59,380 nt of DNA from Phenylobacterium deserti (GTDB lineage Bacteria > Pseudomonadota > Alphaproteobacteria > Caulobacterales > Caulobacteraceae), in the NCBI GenBank assembly GCA_943332615.1, contig CALQQB010000021.1:1-59380 (forward strand), in the 5' to 3' direction. Shown piece by piece: positions 25,458-33,952 of the stretch (position 1 is its first letter; every line of letters starts with the position of its first letter). A program made the translations under genes and the position numbers. Under the pieces are notes generated by a model. The model made no database searches and was not told the origin of the DNA. It saw only the letters and a list, made by a program, of their open reading frames with translations.

Positions 25458-27206
25458 TCAGAACCCGAAAATCCAGCCGGGCGTGAGCGTGCTCATCTGC
25501 ACCCCCACCAGGATCACCTGATCGACGCCGCCCAGGGTGATCACCGTGTCGGCGCCGACCTGGGCGACAGTGAAGGTGTTGCCGGGATCGAGCTGGACCC
25601 GGTCGCCCTGGGCGAGGTTGAAGTCCAGCACCCGGTCGCTGCCTGTGCCGGTGAAACTGTGGAAGCTGTCGGCGCCCAGGCCGCCCATCATGGTGTCGGC
25701 GCCCAGATCCCCGGATACAAAATCGTTCCCGCCCCCCCCGCTGACGCTGTCATCGCCCTGGCCGCCGCGCACGATGTCGGCGCCGTCGCCACCCTCGCAG
25801 GTGTCGTTGCCGAGGTTGCCATAGACCAGGTCGGCGCCCGCGTCGCCGAACAGGACGTCGTCGTCCTTGCCGCCCACCACATAGTCGTCGCCGCCGCCGC
25901 CGCTTTCGGTGTCGTTGCCGGTGTTGCCCTGGATGTCGTCGAAGGCCGAACCGCCGAGGATGGAGTCGTTGCCCTCCTCTCCACGCAGGTACGACGTGCC
26001 CGATCCGCCATCCAGGGTGTCGTTCCCCGCGCCAGCGTACATGGTGTCGGCGCCGTTGTTGCCGCTCAGCTGATTGTCCAGGGCGTTGCCGTAGAGGATG
26101 TCGGCGCCGAACCCGCCGATCGCGTTTTCGATCTTCGCGCCCTGCGCGATCGCGACATTGCCGGTCAGACCGCCGACGCTGGAGAAGTTCCCCTCGCGCA
26201 GATCGATGGTCTGGCTCTGGGAATAGCCGGAGAAGTCCAGGGTGTCGCGCCCGCCGGCGTCCCACACCGCGAAGATCAGCCGCGAGGAGCTGAAGGTGGC
26301 GGTATACCATTCGCGGCCGGTGTTGGAATTAAACCCGTAGACCGTATCGCCGGTCCGCGTGGTCATGTTGACGCCGTACTCGTATTGGGCGGCGCGGATG
26401 TCATCCAGCTGCGGCGCCGAGGCGTAGCGGCCGTTGTAGCTGCCGCCGGTATTCGACTCCGAGAAATAGCTCATCACGGTGTACTGTCGGCTGTCCTCAT
26501 AATACTCGGCGTTGTTGGCGTAGGTGATTGCCCCGCCCGTGGCGGACGCATTGTAGTCGCCCGGGTGGGCCAGGCCGATGGCGTGGCCGGTCTCATGGAT
26601 CAGCACCTGCGCGCCATAGTTTCCCGGCGAGGGCAGGCTGTTGGTGCCGGCGTTGATGTTCACCCAGACGTCGCCCGCAGAGCTGAACGAGGCCGTGCTG
26701 CCCGGGTAGTTCGCGAAGGCCGCCGAGCCGCTCTCGCCGGAAGAGTAGTTGCTGAACAGGATCGCGGCCTGATCGGAATAGGCGAACTCGCCGTCGGTCC
26801 CCGCCCCCACCCGGGTGAAGGTGATGTTAGCCACGTCCGACCAGGCCAGCAGCGCCTGCTCGGCCTGGTAGATCTGCACCGAATTGAAACGCTGGAAGCC
26901 CTCAGTGTCACTGGGCAGCCGGCTCGGCGCGGTGGCGCGGAACGCGTAGGTGACATTGAACGACTGGCCGGCGATGCCGCCCCAGCCCGGCTCCGGCCTC
27001 AGGGTCTCCGGGTTGAAACCGGTGAGCTGCAGGCCCGCCCGGTCGATGGTGAAGCTGTCCTTGCCGTTGATATTGGCGCCCGCCCGCTCGTCGGCGTTCA
27101 AGTACGAGAGGCCGGGGCCGTCATCGACAACGGTCGTCACGGCCTGATGACCCTGCAGGTCGATGCCGGTGTCGGCGTCGGAAACAGGGCTGAACTCATT
27201 GAGCAT
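25458..27206 (-). CDS. secreted serralysin-type RTX metalloprotease (M10)
   Basis: A 582-residue zinc protease likely exported by a type I system. The catalytic motif HETGHAIGLAHP (204-215) and Met-turn VMSYF (244-248) define the metzincin M10B family. The C-terminal half carries many GGxGxD-type calcium-binding nonapeptides (GNDTLDGGSG, GNDSILGGSA and so on, about 365-530), and the extreme C-terminus is hydrophobic, as in type I secretion signals. There is no Sec signal peptide. Caulobacter makes a related protease (SapA) that cleaves S-layer proteins, so this may do likewise. ABC exporter genes are not in the window. An AT-rich palindrome precedes the start. Confidence 0.93.
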   Translation of the reverse strand: MLNEFSPVSDADTGIDLQGHQAVTTVVDDGPGLSYLNADERAGANINGKDSFTIDRAGLQLTGFNPETLRPEPGWGGIAGQSFNVTYAFRATAPSRLPSDTEGFQRFNSVQIYQAEQALLAWSDVANITFTRVGAGTDGEFAYSDQAAILFSNYSSGESGSAAFANYPGSTASFSSAGDVWVNINAGTNSLPSPGNYGAQVLIHETGHAIGLAHPGDYNASATGGAITYANNAEYYEDSRQYTVMSYFSESNTGGSYNGRYASAPQLDDIRAAQYEYGVNMTTRTGDTVYGFNSNTGREWYTATFSSSRLIFAVWDAGGRDTLDFSGYSQSQTIDLREGNFSSVGGLTGNVAIAQGAKIENAIGGFGADILYGNALDNQLSGNNGADTMYAGAGNDTLDGGSGTSYLRGEEGNDSILGGSAFDDIQGNTGNDTESGGGGDDYVVGGKDDDVLFGDAGADLVYGNLGNDTCEGGDGADIVRGGQGDDSVSGGGGNDFVSGDLGADTMMGGLGADSFHSFTGTGSDRVLDFNLAQGDRVQLDPGNTFTVAQVGADTVITLGGVDQVILVGVQMSTLTPGWIFGF

Positions 27207-27232
27207 GATCGAACTCTAAGCGAACGCATCCC

Positions 27233-27247
27233 CTTAATTTTATTAAG
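27233..27247. promoter_or_regulatory. AT-rich palindrome upstream of the protease gene
   Basis: CTTAAT-TTT-ATTAAG is a perfect 15-bp palindrome 27-41 bp before the ATG, in otherwise GC-rich DNA. It could be an operator or a 5'-UTR hairpin. The TTAA units are 5 bp apart, not 7, so it is not a standard CtrA box. Confidence 0.4.
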
Positions 27248-27488
27248 AGAACGCGCACTTCAGGGCAAGTCGTGGGCGTGCGGCGGAAGCACGCGCACCT
27301 TATCTGTACGGACCATCCGCCCGTCCGGCTGCGGTGAACCCTAAACCAGAATTCGCGCCGCGCCGCGCCCATGGCTGAATCGACCCACAAAAGGCGCGTG
27401 AACTCGCCCCCCAGCAGCAATAGATCGTTCGTCGTCAGTCGTACGGCCCGGCGGGCGCGGGAGGGCTTTCGCTCCGGACCGGGGAAGC

Positions 27489-27630
27489 TGTGGTTGCGAA
27501 GCTACAGGCTCTCAGGAGAAGGTCGGATGAACGTCCATAAGAATGCCCGGCTGACAGAGCACAGTCGAGCGGAGCTGGTGCGGCGGGTACTGAGCGAGGG
27601 TCAGACGGCCGCCGACTTAGTGGATCTTCT
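27489..27630 (+). mobile_element. IS481-family left-end remnant with truncated transposase
   Basis: From ATG 27527 the frame reads MNVHKNARLTEHSRAELVRR then VLSEGQTAAD. This is the near-invariant N-terminus of IS481-family transposases (MN.HKNARLTPH.R..LV.RV...G). About 38 nt upstream, TGTGGTTGCGAAGCTACA (27489-27506) resembles the TG-starting terminal inverted repeat of that family. Similarity ends after about 33 codons, so over 90 percent of the transposase and the right end are gone. It abuts the terminator of the convergent Hsp70-like gene. Confidence 0.65.
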
Positions 27631-27661
27631 TCCTTTCCCGCTGGCGACGGGACAGGAAGAA
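27627..27661 (-). terminator. long inverted repeat after the Hsp70-like gene
   Basis: Arms 27627-27640 and 27648-27661 (14 bp each, one mismatch, 7-nt loop; TTCTTCCT pairs with AGGAAGAA and TCCCG with CGGGA) lie next to the Hsp70-like stop codon. It is a strong hairpin without a T-run, so termination is only probable. Confidence 0.45.
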
Positions 27662-29008
27662 TCAGGCCTTCGTCGTCCACCGCGTGAGATCGCGTTCGCG
27701 GCCCATCAGGGCCAGGCCGGCGGCGATGGATTCGAGTTCAGCGCCGGTCTCGATCCGGTCGCTGGCGAAGCGGCGGTGGAATATCGCGCGCACAGCTGGC
27801 ACCAGGGACGAGCCGCCGGTCAGGAACACGCGGTCGATCCTGTCGGCCGGCAGGTCGGCGTCGGCCAGCGCCCGATCCACCGCCGCCTCGATAAGCGCCA
27901 GCTCCGGCGCGATCCAGCCTTCGAACGCCACCCGGGGCACGTCGCGGGTGATGTCGATGCTGCCGGCCTTGAAGACGAATCGGGCCCCCCCGTCGCGGGA
28001 AAGGCTCTCCTTCAGCCGCGAGACCGCGCGGTAGAGCTGGTAGCCGTAGTTTTCGTCGAGCGTCTCGATGAGGCGCTCGATCTTCTCCGGCTCGACCGCC
28101 TCGCGGGCCAGGCTGCGGATCTCGCGCATGTCGCGGCTGGCGCGCAGCAGGGCCAGCTGGTCCCACCGGGCGAAGGCTGAGTAGTATTTGTTGGGGATCG
28201 GCAGGGTCTTGCCGAAGCTGCGGTAGTCCGAGCCCTTGCCCAGTTCCGGCGACACCAGGTTGTCGATGATCCGATAGTCGAAGGCGTCGCCCGCCACGCC
28301 GACGCCGGCGCGGCCCAGGGGGATGGCGCGCATTTCCCCGGCCCCGTCTCCCGCCTTGGGCCGTTCGAAGCGGATGATCGAAAAGTCGGAGGTGCCGCCG
28401 CCAAAGTCCCCCACCAGCACGGTGGCGTCGTGGTCGAGGTCCTTCGCGAAGAAGAAGGCCGCGCCCACGGGCTCGTAGGCGTAGAGCACCTCCTTCACCC
28501 CCATGCGCTTGAAGGCAATCTCGTAGCGTTCCAGCGCCAGGCGCTCGGATGGCGCGGCGCCGGCGAACACCACCGGCCGGCCGACGATCACGCGATCGGG
28601 AATCGCGCCCAGCCCGTCACCCGCATAGTCGCGGACCTTCAGCAGGAAGGTGGAGAGCAGGTCTTCGAAGCGGTAGCGGCGGCCTAGGATCTGGGTCTCC
28701 GAAAAGCTCGGGGCGGCGGCGAAGCTTTTGAAGGATTGGATGAACCTGGTGTCGGCGGGGTCCTCCACATAGGCCTCGATCGCCCACGGCCCGGCCGCGA
28801 TGGTCCGATCGGACGGCCGGTCGGACGGCGCGAAGAACGAGATGCAGCTGCGGAAAGCGAACAGGTCCCCCGACGCGCCATCGGCGCGTCCTGAAGCCAA
28901 AGACCCGGGCGCGGAGAATTGCACCAGCCGCGCCGGGCCGGACTCGTCAGCCAGCGACAGGACCGTGTTGGTTGTGCCGAAATCGATACCGAGACTGTAG
29001 CCGCTCAC
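27662..29008 (-). CDS. Hsp70-family ATPase-domain protein (YegD-like)
   Basis: A 448-residue protein with only the actin/Hsp70 nucleotide-binding domain and no substrate-binding domain. Phosphate loop 1 is LGIDFGTTNTVLSLAD; phosphate 2 is VLVGDFGGGTSDFSIIRF; the adenosine motif is VFLTGGSSLVPAVRAIFHRRF. The insert pattern matches E. coli YegD, a Hsp70-like protein of unclear function. No DnaJ or GrpE partner is adjacent. ATG 29008 is the natural start. It lies downstream of maeB with a 90-bp gap, so it could be co-transcribed with it. Confidence 0.88.
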   Translation of the reverse strand: MSGYSLGIDFGTTNTVLSLADESGPARLVQFSAPGSLASGRADGASGDLFAFRSCISFFAPSDRPSDRTIAAGPWAIEAYVEDPADTRFIQSFKSFAAAPSFSETQILGRRYRFEDLLSTFLLKVRDYAGDGLGAIPDRVIVGRPVVFAGAAPSERLALERYEIAFKRMGVKEVLYAYEPVGAAFFFAKDLDHDATVLVGDFGGGTSDFSIIRFERPKAGDGAGEMRAIPLGRAGVGVAGDAFDYRIIDNLVSPELGKGSDYRSFGKTLPIPNKYYSAFARWDQLALLRASRDMREIRSLAREAVEPEKIERLIETLDENYGYQLYRAVSRLKESLSRDGGARFVFKAGSIDITRDVPRVAFEGWIAPELALIEAAVDRALADADLPADRIDRVFLTGGSSLVPAVRAIFHRRFASDRIETGAELESIAAGLALMGRERDLTRWTTKA

Positions 29009-29098
29009 GGCGGGCGCTCCGTTTTCCGAAAGGAGGACGACGGATCGCCCGCCCTCCGGATGGCGCGCGACCTCAGCTCGGCGGGCAGGCGCCGCGCA

Positions 29099-31399
29099 TC
29101 ATTCGGCCGCCTCCGACAGCTCGACGAGCGGGCGGTCGTAGGCGCAGATGGTGGCCATCTGGAGGATACGCGAAACGTTAGAGCCCAGCGGGCAGATCTG
29201 CACCGGCTTGTCCAGGCCGACCAGGATCGGCCCGATCACCTCAGCGTTGCCCAGGCACTTGATCAGCTGGGTCGAGATCGCCGCCGAGTGGATGGCGGGC
29301 ATGATCAGGACATTGGCGGGGCCGCTGAGGCGCATGAACGGATAGGCGCCGCGGCTGGACGGATCCAGCGCCAGTTCCGGCGGCATTTCGCCCTCGTACT
29401 CGAAGTCGATGCCGTCCATCTCGTCCAGCATGGCCACGGCGTCGCGCACCCGGGCAGAGCGTTCGCCCATCGGGTTACCAAAGGTCGAGTAGCTCATGAA
29501 GGCCACGCGCGGAGTGTAGCCGAGGGTCTTCACCGCCCGGGCCGCCTCGATTCCGATCTCCACCAGTTCCTCGGCCACCGGCATTTCGGTGACGTTGGTG
29601 TCGGCGATGAACAGGGTGTGGCCCTTGGCCATCACCACGCTCATGCCGATGATCCGGCCGTTGGGCGCCGGGTCGATGACGTTAAGCACCTCTTCCAGCA
29701 CTTGGTCGAAGTTGCGGGTCACGCCGGTGACCATGCCGTCCGCATGGCCGAGCGCCACCATGCAGGCGGCGAAAGCGTTGCGGTCCTGATTGATCAACCG
29801 CTGGATGTCGCGGCGCAGAAAGCCCTCACGCTGCAGCCGGGCATAGAGATAGTCCACCGCCGCCTCGTTCCAGGTGGAGAGCCGGGCGTTGAGAATCTCG
29901 ATACCCGCCTCGGCCGGATCGACGCCGGCCGCACGCATGTTTTCGTGCACCAGGTCTTCGCGACCCACCAGCACCGCCTGGCCAAGGCCCTGGGTCTGGA
30001 AGGCGTAGGCGGCACGGATCACGCTGGTCTCCTCGCCCTCGGCGAAGACGATCTTCTTCTTACGGGCCGACAGCACCGCGCCCTGCAGCTTCTGCGAGAA
30101 GGCCGCCGTCGGGTCCATGCGCTGGGCGAGCGAGGCCTTGTAGGCGTCCATGTCGGCGATCGGCTTGCGGGCCACGCCGGTGTCCATGGCCGCCTGAGCG
30201 ATGAATGGCGGGATGTAGGCCAGCAGGCGCGGGTCGAACGGCGTCGGGATGATGTATTGGGGCCCGAACTTCATCTGCGCGCCGCCATAGGCCGCGGCCA
30301 CCTCGTCCGGCACGTCCTCACGCGCCAGCATGGCCAGGGCGTTGGCGCAGGCGATCTTCATTTCCATGTTGATCCGCCGGGCCCGCACGTCGAGGGCGCC
30401 GCGGAACAGGTAGGGGAAGGCCAGGACGTTGTTGACCTGGTTGGGATAGTCGCTGCGGCCCGTGGCCACGATGGCGTCGGGGCGGACCGTGTAGACTTCC
30501 TCCGGCAGAATCTCGGGGTCCGGATTGGCCATGGCGAAGATGATCGGCCGGGGCGCCATGAGCTTGATCAGGTCCGGCGTCAGGGCGCCCTTGGCGCTGA
30601 CCCCTATGAACACATCCGCGCCCTCTAGCGCCTCGGCCAGGGTGCGCTTGTCGGTGTCAATGGCGTGGGCCGACTTCCACTGGTTCATGCCTTCGGTGCG
30701 GCCCCGGTAGAGGACGCCGTTGCGATCGACAGCGATGACGTTCTCGTGGCGCACGCCCATGGCCTTCATCAGGCCCAGCGTGGCGATACCGGCGGCTCCT
30801 GGCCCGTTCAGGACCACCTTCACCTCGGAGATTTTCCGGCCGGTGATCTCGCAGGCGTTGATCAGGCCGGCCGAGCAGATGATCGCCGTGCCGTGCTGAT
30901 CGTCATGGAAGACCGGGATATCGAGCAGCTCCTGCAGCTCGGTCTCGATGCGGAAACAGTCGGGGCTCTTGATGTCCTCGAGGTTGATGCCGCCGTAGGT
31001 GATGCCGATCGACTTCACCACGGTGATGATCTCGTCAGGATCGGTGGAGTTCAGCTCCACGTCGATGGCGTCGACGTCGGCGAAGCGCTTGAACAGCACC
31101 CCCTTGCCTTCCATCACCGGCTTCGAGGCCAGGGGACCCAGGTTGCCCAGGCCCAGGATCGCGGTGCCGTTGGAAATCACCGCCACAAGGTTGCCCTTGG
31201 ACGTGTATTCGTAGGCCAGCTCCGGGTCCCGCGCGATGGCCAGGACCGGCACCGCCACGCCGGGCGAATAGGCCAGGCTGAGGTCGCGCTGGGTGGCCAT
31301 CGGCTTGGTGGCCTGGATGCCGATCTTCCCGGGAGTCGGATAGCGGTGGAAGTCCAGCGCCTCGTCATCCGTGAAGGAGCGCTTGTCGACTTGTTCCAT
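29099..31399 (-). CDS. maeB: NADP-dependent malic enzyme MaeB
   Basis: A 766-residue two-part enzyme that decarboxylates malate to pyruvate, making NADPH. Residues 1-430 form the malic enzyme (PTPGKIGIQATKPMATQRDLSLAYSPGVA, NGTAILGLGNLGPLASKPVMEGK, VFHDDQHGTAI, GPGAAGIATLGLMKAMG). The C-terminal 330 residues are phosphotransacetylase-like (FAEGEETSVIRAA, GMVTGVTRNFDQVLEEVLNVI, FMSYSTFGNP), which in this family is allosteric and binds acetyl-CoA rather than catalysing transfer. This architecture is standard for proteobacterial MaeB. ATG 31399 begins MEQVDKRSFTDDEAL. Confidence 0.96.
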   Translation of the reverse strand: MEQVDKRSFTDDEALDFHRYPTPGKIGIQATKPMATQRDLSLAYSPGVAVPVLAIARDPELAYEYTSKGNLVAVISNGTAILGLGNLGPLASKPVMEGKGVLFKRFADVDAIDVELNSTDPDEIITVVKSIGITYGGINLEDIKSPDCFRIETELQELLDIPVFHDDQHGTAIICSAGLINACEITGRKISEVKVVLNGPGAAGIATLGLMKAMGVRHENVIAVDRNGVLYRGRTEGMNQWKSAHAIDTDKRTLAEALEGADVFIGVSAKGALTPDLIKLMAPRPIIFAMANPDPEILPEEVYTVRPDAIVATGRSDYPNQVNNVLAFPYLFRGALDVRARRINMEMKIACANALAMLAREDVPDEVAAAYGGAQMKFGPQYIIPTPFDPRLLAYIPPFIAQAAMDTGVARKPIADMDAYKASLAQRMDPTAAFSQKLQGAVLSARKKKIVFAEGEETSVIRAAYAFQTQGLGQAVLVGREDLVHENMRAAGVDPAEAGIEILNARLSTWNEAAVDYLYARLQREGFLRRDIQRLINQDRNAFAACMVALGHADGMVTGVTRNFDQVLEEVLNVIDPAPNGRIIGMSVVMAKGHTLFIADTNVTEMPVAEELVEIGIEAARAVKTLGYTPRVAFMSYSTFGNPMGERSARVRDAVAMLDEMDGIDFEYEGEMPPELALDPSSRGAYPFMRLSGPANVLIMPAIHSAAISTQLIKCLGNAEVIGPILVGLDKPVQICPLGSNVSRILQMATICAYDRPLVELSEAAE

Positions 31400-31655
31400 A
31401 TTGTTCCCCGCCCCAAGCCCAGGCTTTTCCCTGGGCGCACGAATACCTGGAATTGGTCAGCCTATAGGGGTGCGCCCACAGGGACAACGCTTCGCCGGGA
31501 TGAGATTGGCTCAAGGGGAACCTTCGCCGCATAAGGTGGCCCGATGCAGGGTTGGCCGAAGTCGCTGCGCGCGGGCCGCGAACGCAAAGGCCCGGCCCAT
31601 TGACCGCGCCCGCCGTGCGCGGGACTAAGGCCGCGTTCAGACCGGAGAGACCGCC

Positions 31656-32435
31656 GTGCCCGCCCCGATCAAAGTCGCCATCGCCGGCGCGCTCGGCCGG
31701 ATGGGCCAGGCGCTGGCCGCCGTGGTCGCCGCCGACCCAGCCCTGGAACTGGTCGCGCGCTTCGATCGGCCGGACGCGACGGGCGAGGGCCTTGTGTCGG
31801 TGGCCGAGGCGCTGGCTGCCGCCCAGGTGGTCATCGACTTCACCTCGCCTGAGGCTTCCGCCGCCCTGGCAGCCCAGGCCGCCGGCAAGGGCGTGGCCGT
31901 GGTGGTCGGGACCACGGGTCTCGCGCCCGACCACATCCGCCGGATCGGCGAGGCCGCGACGCGCGTACCGATCGTGCGCGCCGGCAACTTCTCGCTGGGG
32001 ATCAACATGCTGATGGCGCTGGTAGCGCAGGCCGCCCGGGCCCTGCCGCAAGAGCTCTACGACATCGAGGTCTTCGAGGCCCACCACCGCCACAAGGTCG
32101 ATGCGCCGTCGGGCACCGCCCTGATGCTGGGCGAGGCCGCCGCCCAGGGGCGTGGGCAGGAGCTGGCCAAGGTGGCGCGGCGCGGGCGGGACGGGATCAC
32201 CGGCGCGCGGCCGATGGGCGAGATCGGGTTCTCAGTGCTCCGCGGCGGCGGCATCATCGGCGACCACAGTGTGACCTTCGCCGGACCGGAGGAGACCCTG
32301 ACACTCAGCCACTCTGGCCTGGATCGCGGGCTTTTCGCCCGGGGCGCGGTGGCCGCCGCCCGCTGGGTCGCGAGCCAGCCGCCGGGCGAGTACGACATGC
32401 AGGACGTGCTCAGCTTCGGGCCGACCTCGATCTGA
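31656..32435 (+). CDS. dapB: 4-hydroxy-tetrahydrodipicolinate reductase
   Basis: A 259-residue NAD(P)H-dependent reductase of the diaminopimelate/lysine pathway. The Rossmann motif is [38 protein letters not shown], and the catalytic block [24 protein letters not shown] are all present, with the active-site His and Lys. The start is GTG 31656 after CCGGAGAGACC. The 256-bp gap to divergent maeB holds both promoters, and I see no other gene in it. Confidence 0.96.
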   Translation: MPAPIKVAIAGALGRMGQALAAVVAADPALELVARFDRPDATGEGLVSVAEALAAAQVVIDFTSPEASAALAAQAAGKGVAVVVGTTGLAPDHIRRIGEAATRVPIVRAGNFSLGINMLMALVAQAARALPQELYDIEVFEAHHRHKVDAPSGTALMLGEAAAQGRGQELAKVARRGRDGITGARPMGEIGFSVLRGGGIIGDHSVTFAGPEETLTLSHSGLDRGLFARGAVAAARWVASQPPGEYDMQDVLSFGPTSI

Positions 32436-32527
32436 AGGTTCGCTCGCTATGCGAGACAAGTGATTTCAATAATTTCCGATCATCGCGGCGAATGCAGGGG
32501 CGACGGCTATTGAGTGCGGAGCCGGGT

Positions 32528-33772
32528 TTAGAGCGCCTCGCCGCGCAGCAGGCGCGGCAGGTCTCCGACCGCGCCGCCGGCCTCGTGCATGAAGAACCGC
32601 CGCGCCGGACCGATCCGGTTCACCGCCGCCATGCCCGCGCCGCGCGCCAGCCGCAGCAAAGGGTTGTCGTTGGAGAACAGGCGCACGAAGGCGTCCATGC
32701 CGGCCGAGAGCGTCACGGTGTCGAAACGCCGCCAAGCAGCGTAGCGCTCCAGCACGGCCTCCGAGCCGATATCCTCGCCGAGCCTTCCGGCGTCCACTAG
32801 CACCTGCGCAAGGGCCGCCGCGCCCTTCAGCCCCAGGTTCAGCCCCTGGCCGGCGATCGGGTGGACGCCGTGGGCGGCGTCGCCCAGCAGGGCCACGCGC
32901 GGGGCGACCAGCCGTTCGGCCAGCTGCAGGCTGAGCGGATAGGTGAAGATCGGGCCCTCGACGGTGACCGCGCCTGAGAAATCGCCAAACCGCCGCTCCA
33001 GGTGCGCCTGGAACATCTCCGGCCGCGCGGTCTTCAGCGCCGCGCCGCGCACCGTGCTCTCGGTCCAGACTAGGCTGGCGCGGTTGTCGGTCAGGGGCAG
33101 GATGGCGAAGGGACCGCCTGGCAGGAAGTACTCGTGGGCAACGCCCTCGTGCGGGCGCTCCATTCGCACGGTGGCCACCACGCCGGTCTGCGGATAGTCC
33201 CAACCGACCGTGCCGATCCCTGCCTCGGTACGGATCACCGAGCCCCGGCCTTCGGCACCGACGGCCAGGGGCGCAGTCAGGACGCGGCCGTCGGCCAGGG
33301 TGACCTCGGCGGTGCGACCGAATCTGGCTCTGGCCACGCGGGCGGGGGCCAGCACCTCGATTCCCGCCGCTTTGACGGCCTGGGCCAGGGCGGGGCGGAT
33401 GTGGCGGTTCTCCAGCAGGTAGCCCAGGGGTTCGCCTTCGGACCGGTCGGCGATCTCGGCGCTATCGAACCGCAGGAAGAAGGGTCCCGGGCCACCGGCG
33501 GACGCGCCGGGCGTCTTGCCGTCAGACACCAGGATCTGCTCGATCCGCTGGGCGTGGGAATCCAGCGCGTCGGTCAGGCCCAGGGCTCGCCACTGGCGGT
33601 AGGCGGCATAGGCGATGGCGGAGGCCCGCCCGTCGAAGGTCGGCGCGAGCTGGTCATCGAACACCACGGGATCGATCAGCACCGGCGTCAGGCCGGCCCG
33701 AGCCAGAGATAGCGCCAGTGTGGCGCCCGCGATGCCCGCGCCGGCGATGATGACGTCGTGAGCTTGGCCCAT
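32528..33772 (-). CDS. UbiH/UbiF-family FAD-dependent ubiquinone hydroxylase
   Basis: A 414-residue class A flavin monooxygenase that hydroxylates the quinone ring in ubiquinone synthesis. FAD-binding elements are DVIIAGAGIAGATLALSLARAGL (GxGxxG), the middle DG motif GAEGRGSVIRTEAGI (a degenerate ADGxxSxxR) and GD motif VALLGDAAHGVHPIAGQGLNLGLKGAAAL. The latter matches the UbiH/UbiF/UbiM signature H-x-x-x-P-I-A-G-Q-G-x-N-L-G. The position hydroxylated cannot be told from sequence. It is divergent from the efflux operon and convergent with dapB. Confidence 0.92.
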   Translation of the reverse strand: MGQAHDVIIAGAGIAGATLALSLARAGLTPVLIDPVVFDDQLAPTFDGRASAIAYAAYRQWRALGLTDALDSHAQRIEQILVSDGKTPGASAGGPGPFFLRFDSAEIADRSEGEPLGYLLENRHIRPALAQAVKAAGIEVLAPARVARARFGRTAEVTLADGRVLTAPLAVGAEGRGSVIRTEAGIGTVGWDYPQTGVVATVRMERPHEGVAHEYFLPGGPFAILPLTDNRASLVWTESTVRGAALKTARPEMFQAHLERRFGDFSGAVTVEGPIFTYPLSLQLAERLVAPRVALLGDAAHGVHPIAGQGLNLGLKGAAALAQVLVDAGRLGEDIGSEAVLERYAAWRRFDTVTLSAGMDAFVRLFSNDNPLLRLARGAGMAAVNRIGPARRFFMHEAGGAVGDLPRLLRGEAL

Positions 33773-33833
33773 GGCCGGGATAGGCCACGGAAACCACCCC
33801 TGCGTCCAGCGGTCGCAAGCCTGAAGGGCCTAG

Positions 33834-33853
33834 ATTGGACCCTCACGTCCAAT
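33834..33853. promoter_or_regulatory. efflux operator O1 (probable TetR site)
   Basis: ATTGGAC-CCTCAC-GTCCAAT is a perfect 20-bp inverted repeat 100 bp before the hlyD-like start. It shares sequence and spacing with O2 at 33901, which points to the operon's own TetR-family regulator. Confidence 0.65.
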
Positions 33854-33900
33854 TTTCACTTGAAGGTAACGGACCTCGCGCCTATCTCCAGGTTGCAGGG

Positions 33901-33916
33901 TGGACCGGGGAGTCCA
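33901..33916. promoter_or_regulatory. efflux operator O2 (probable TetR site)
   Basis: TGGAC-CGGGGA-GTCCA repeats the core of O1 with the same 6-bp spacer. The O1-O2 centre distance is 65 bp, close to six helical turns, which would put both on one DNA face. It is 37 bp before the start codon. Confidence 0.6.
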
Positions 33917-33952
33917 GTTTTCCCTGCCGTAATTTCCAAGGGGCTCCATCGC

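Noticed and set aside
25690..26100. Periodic GC-rich repeats that might look like a tandem repeat or CRISPR-like array
   Set aside because: They encode the GGxGxD nonapeptides of the RTX protease in frame and lack identical repeats with unique spacers.
24609..30628. Long plus-strand open frames opposite trcR, the serralysin and maeB
   Set aside because: Same reason: the opposite strand carries recognised proteins, and these frames have no family resemblance.
33758..33952. N-terminal extension of the hlyD-like protein from 33758
   Set aside because: It runs through both operator palindromes and overlaps ubiH; the membrane helix starts just after ATG 33953.
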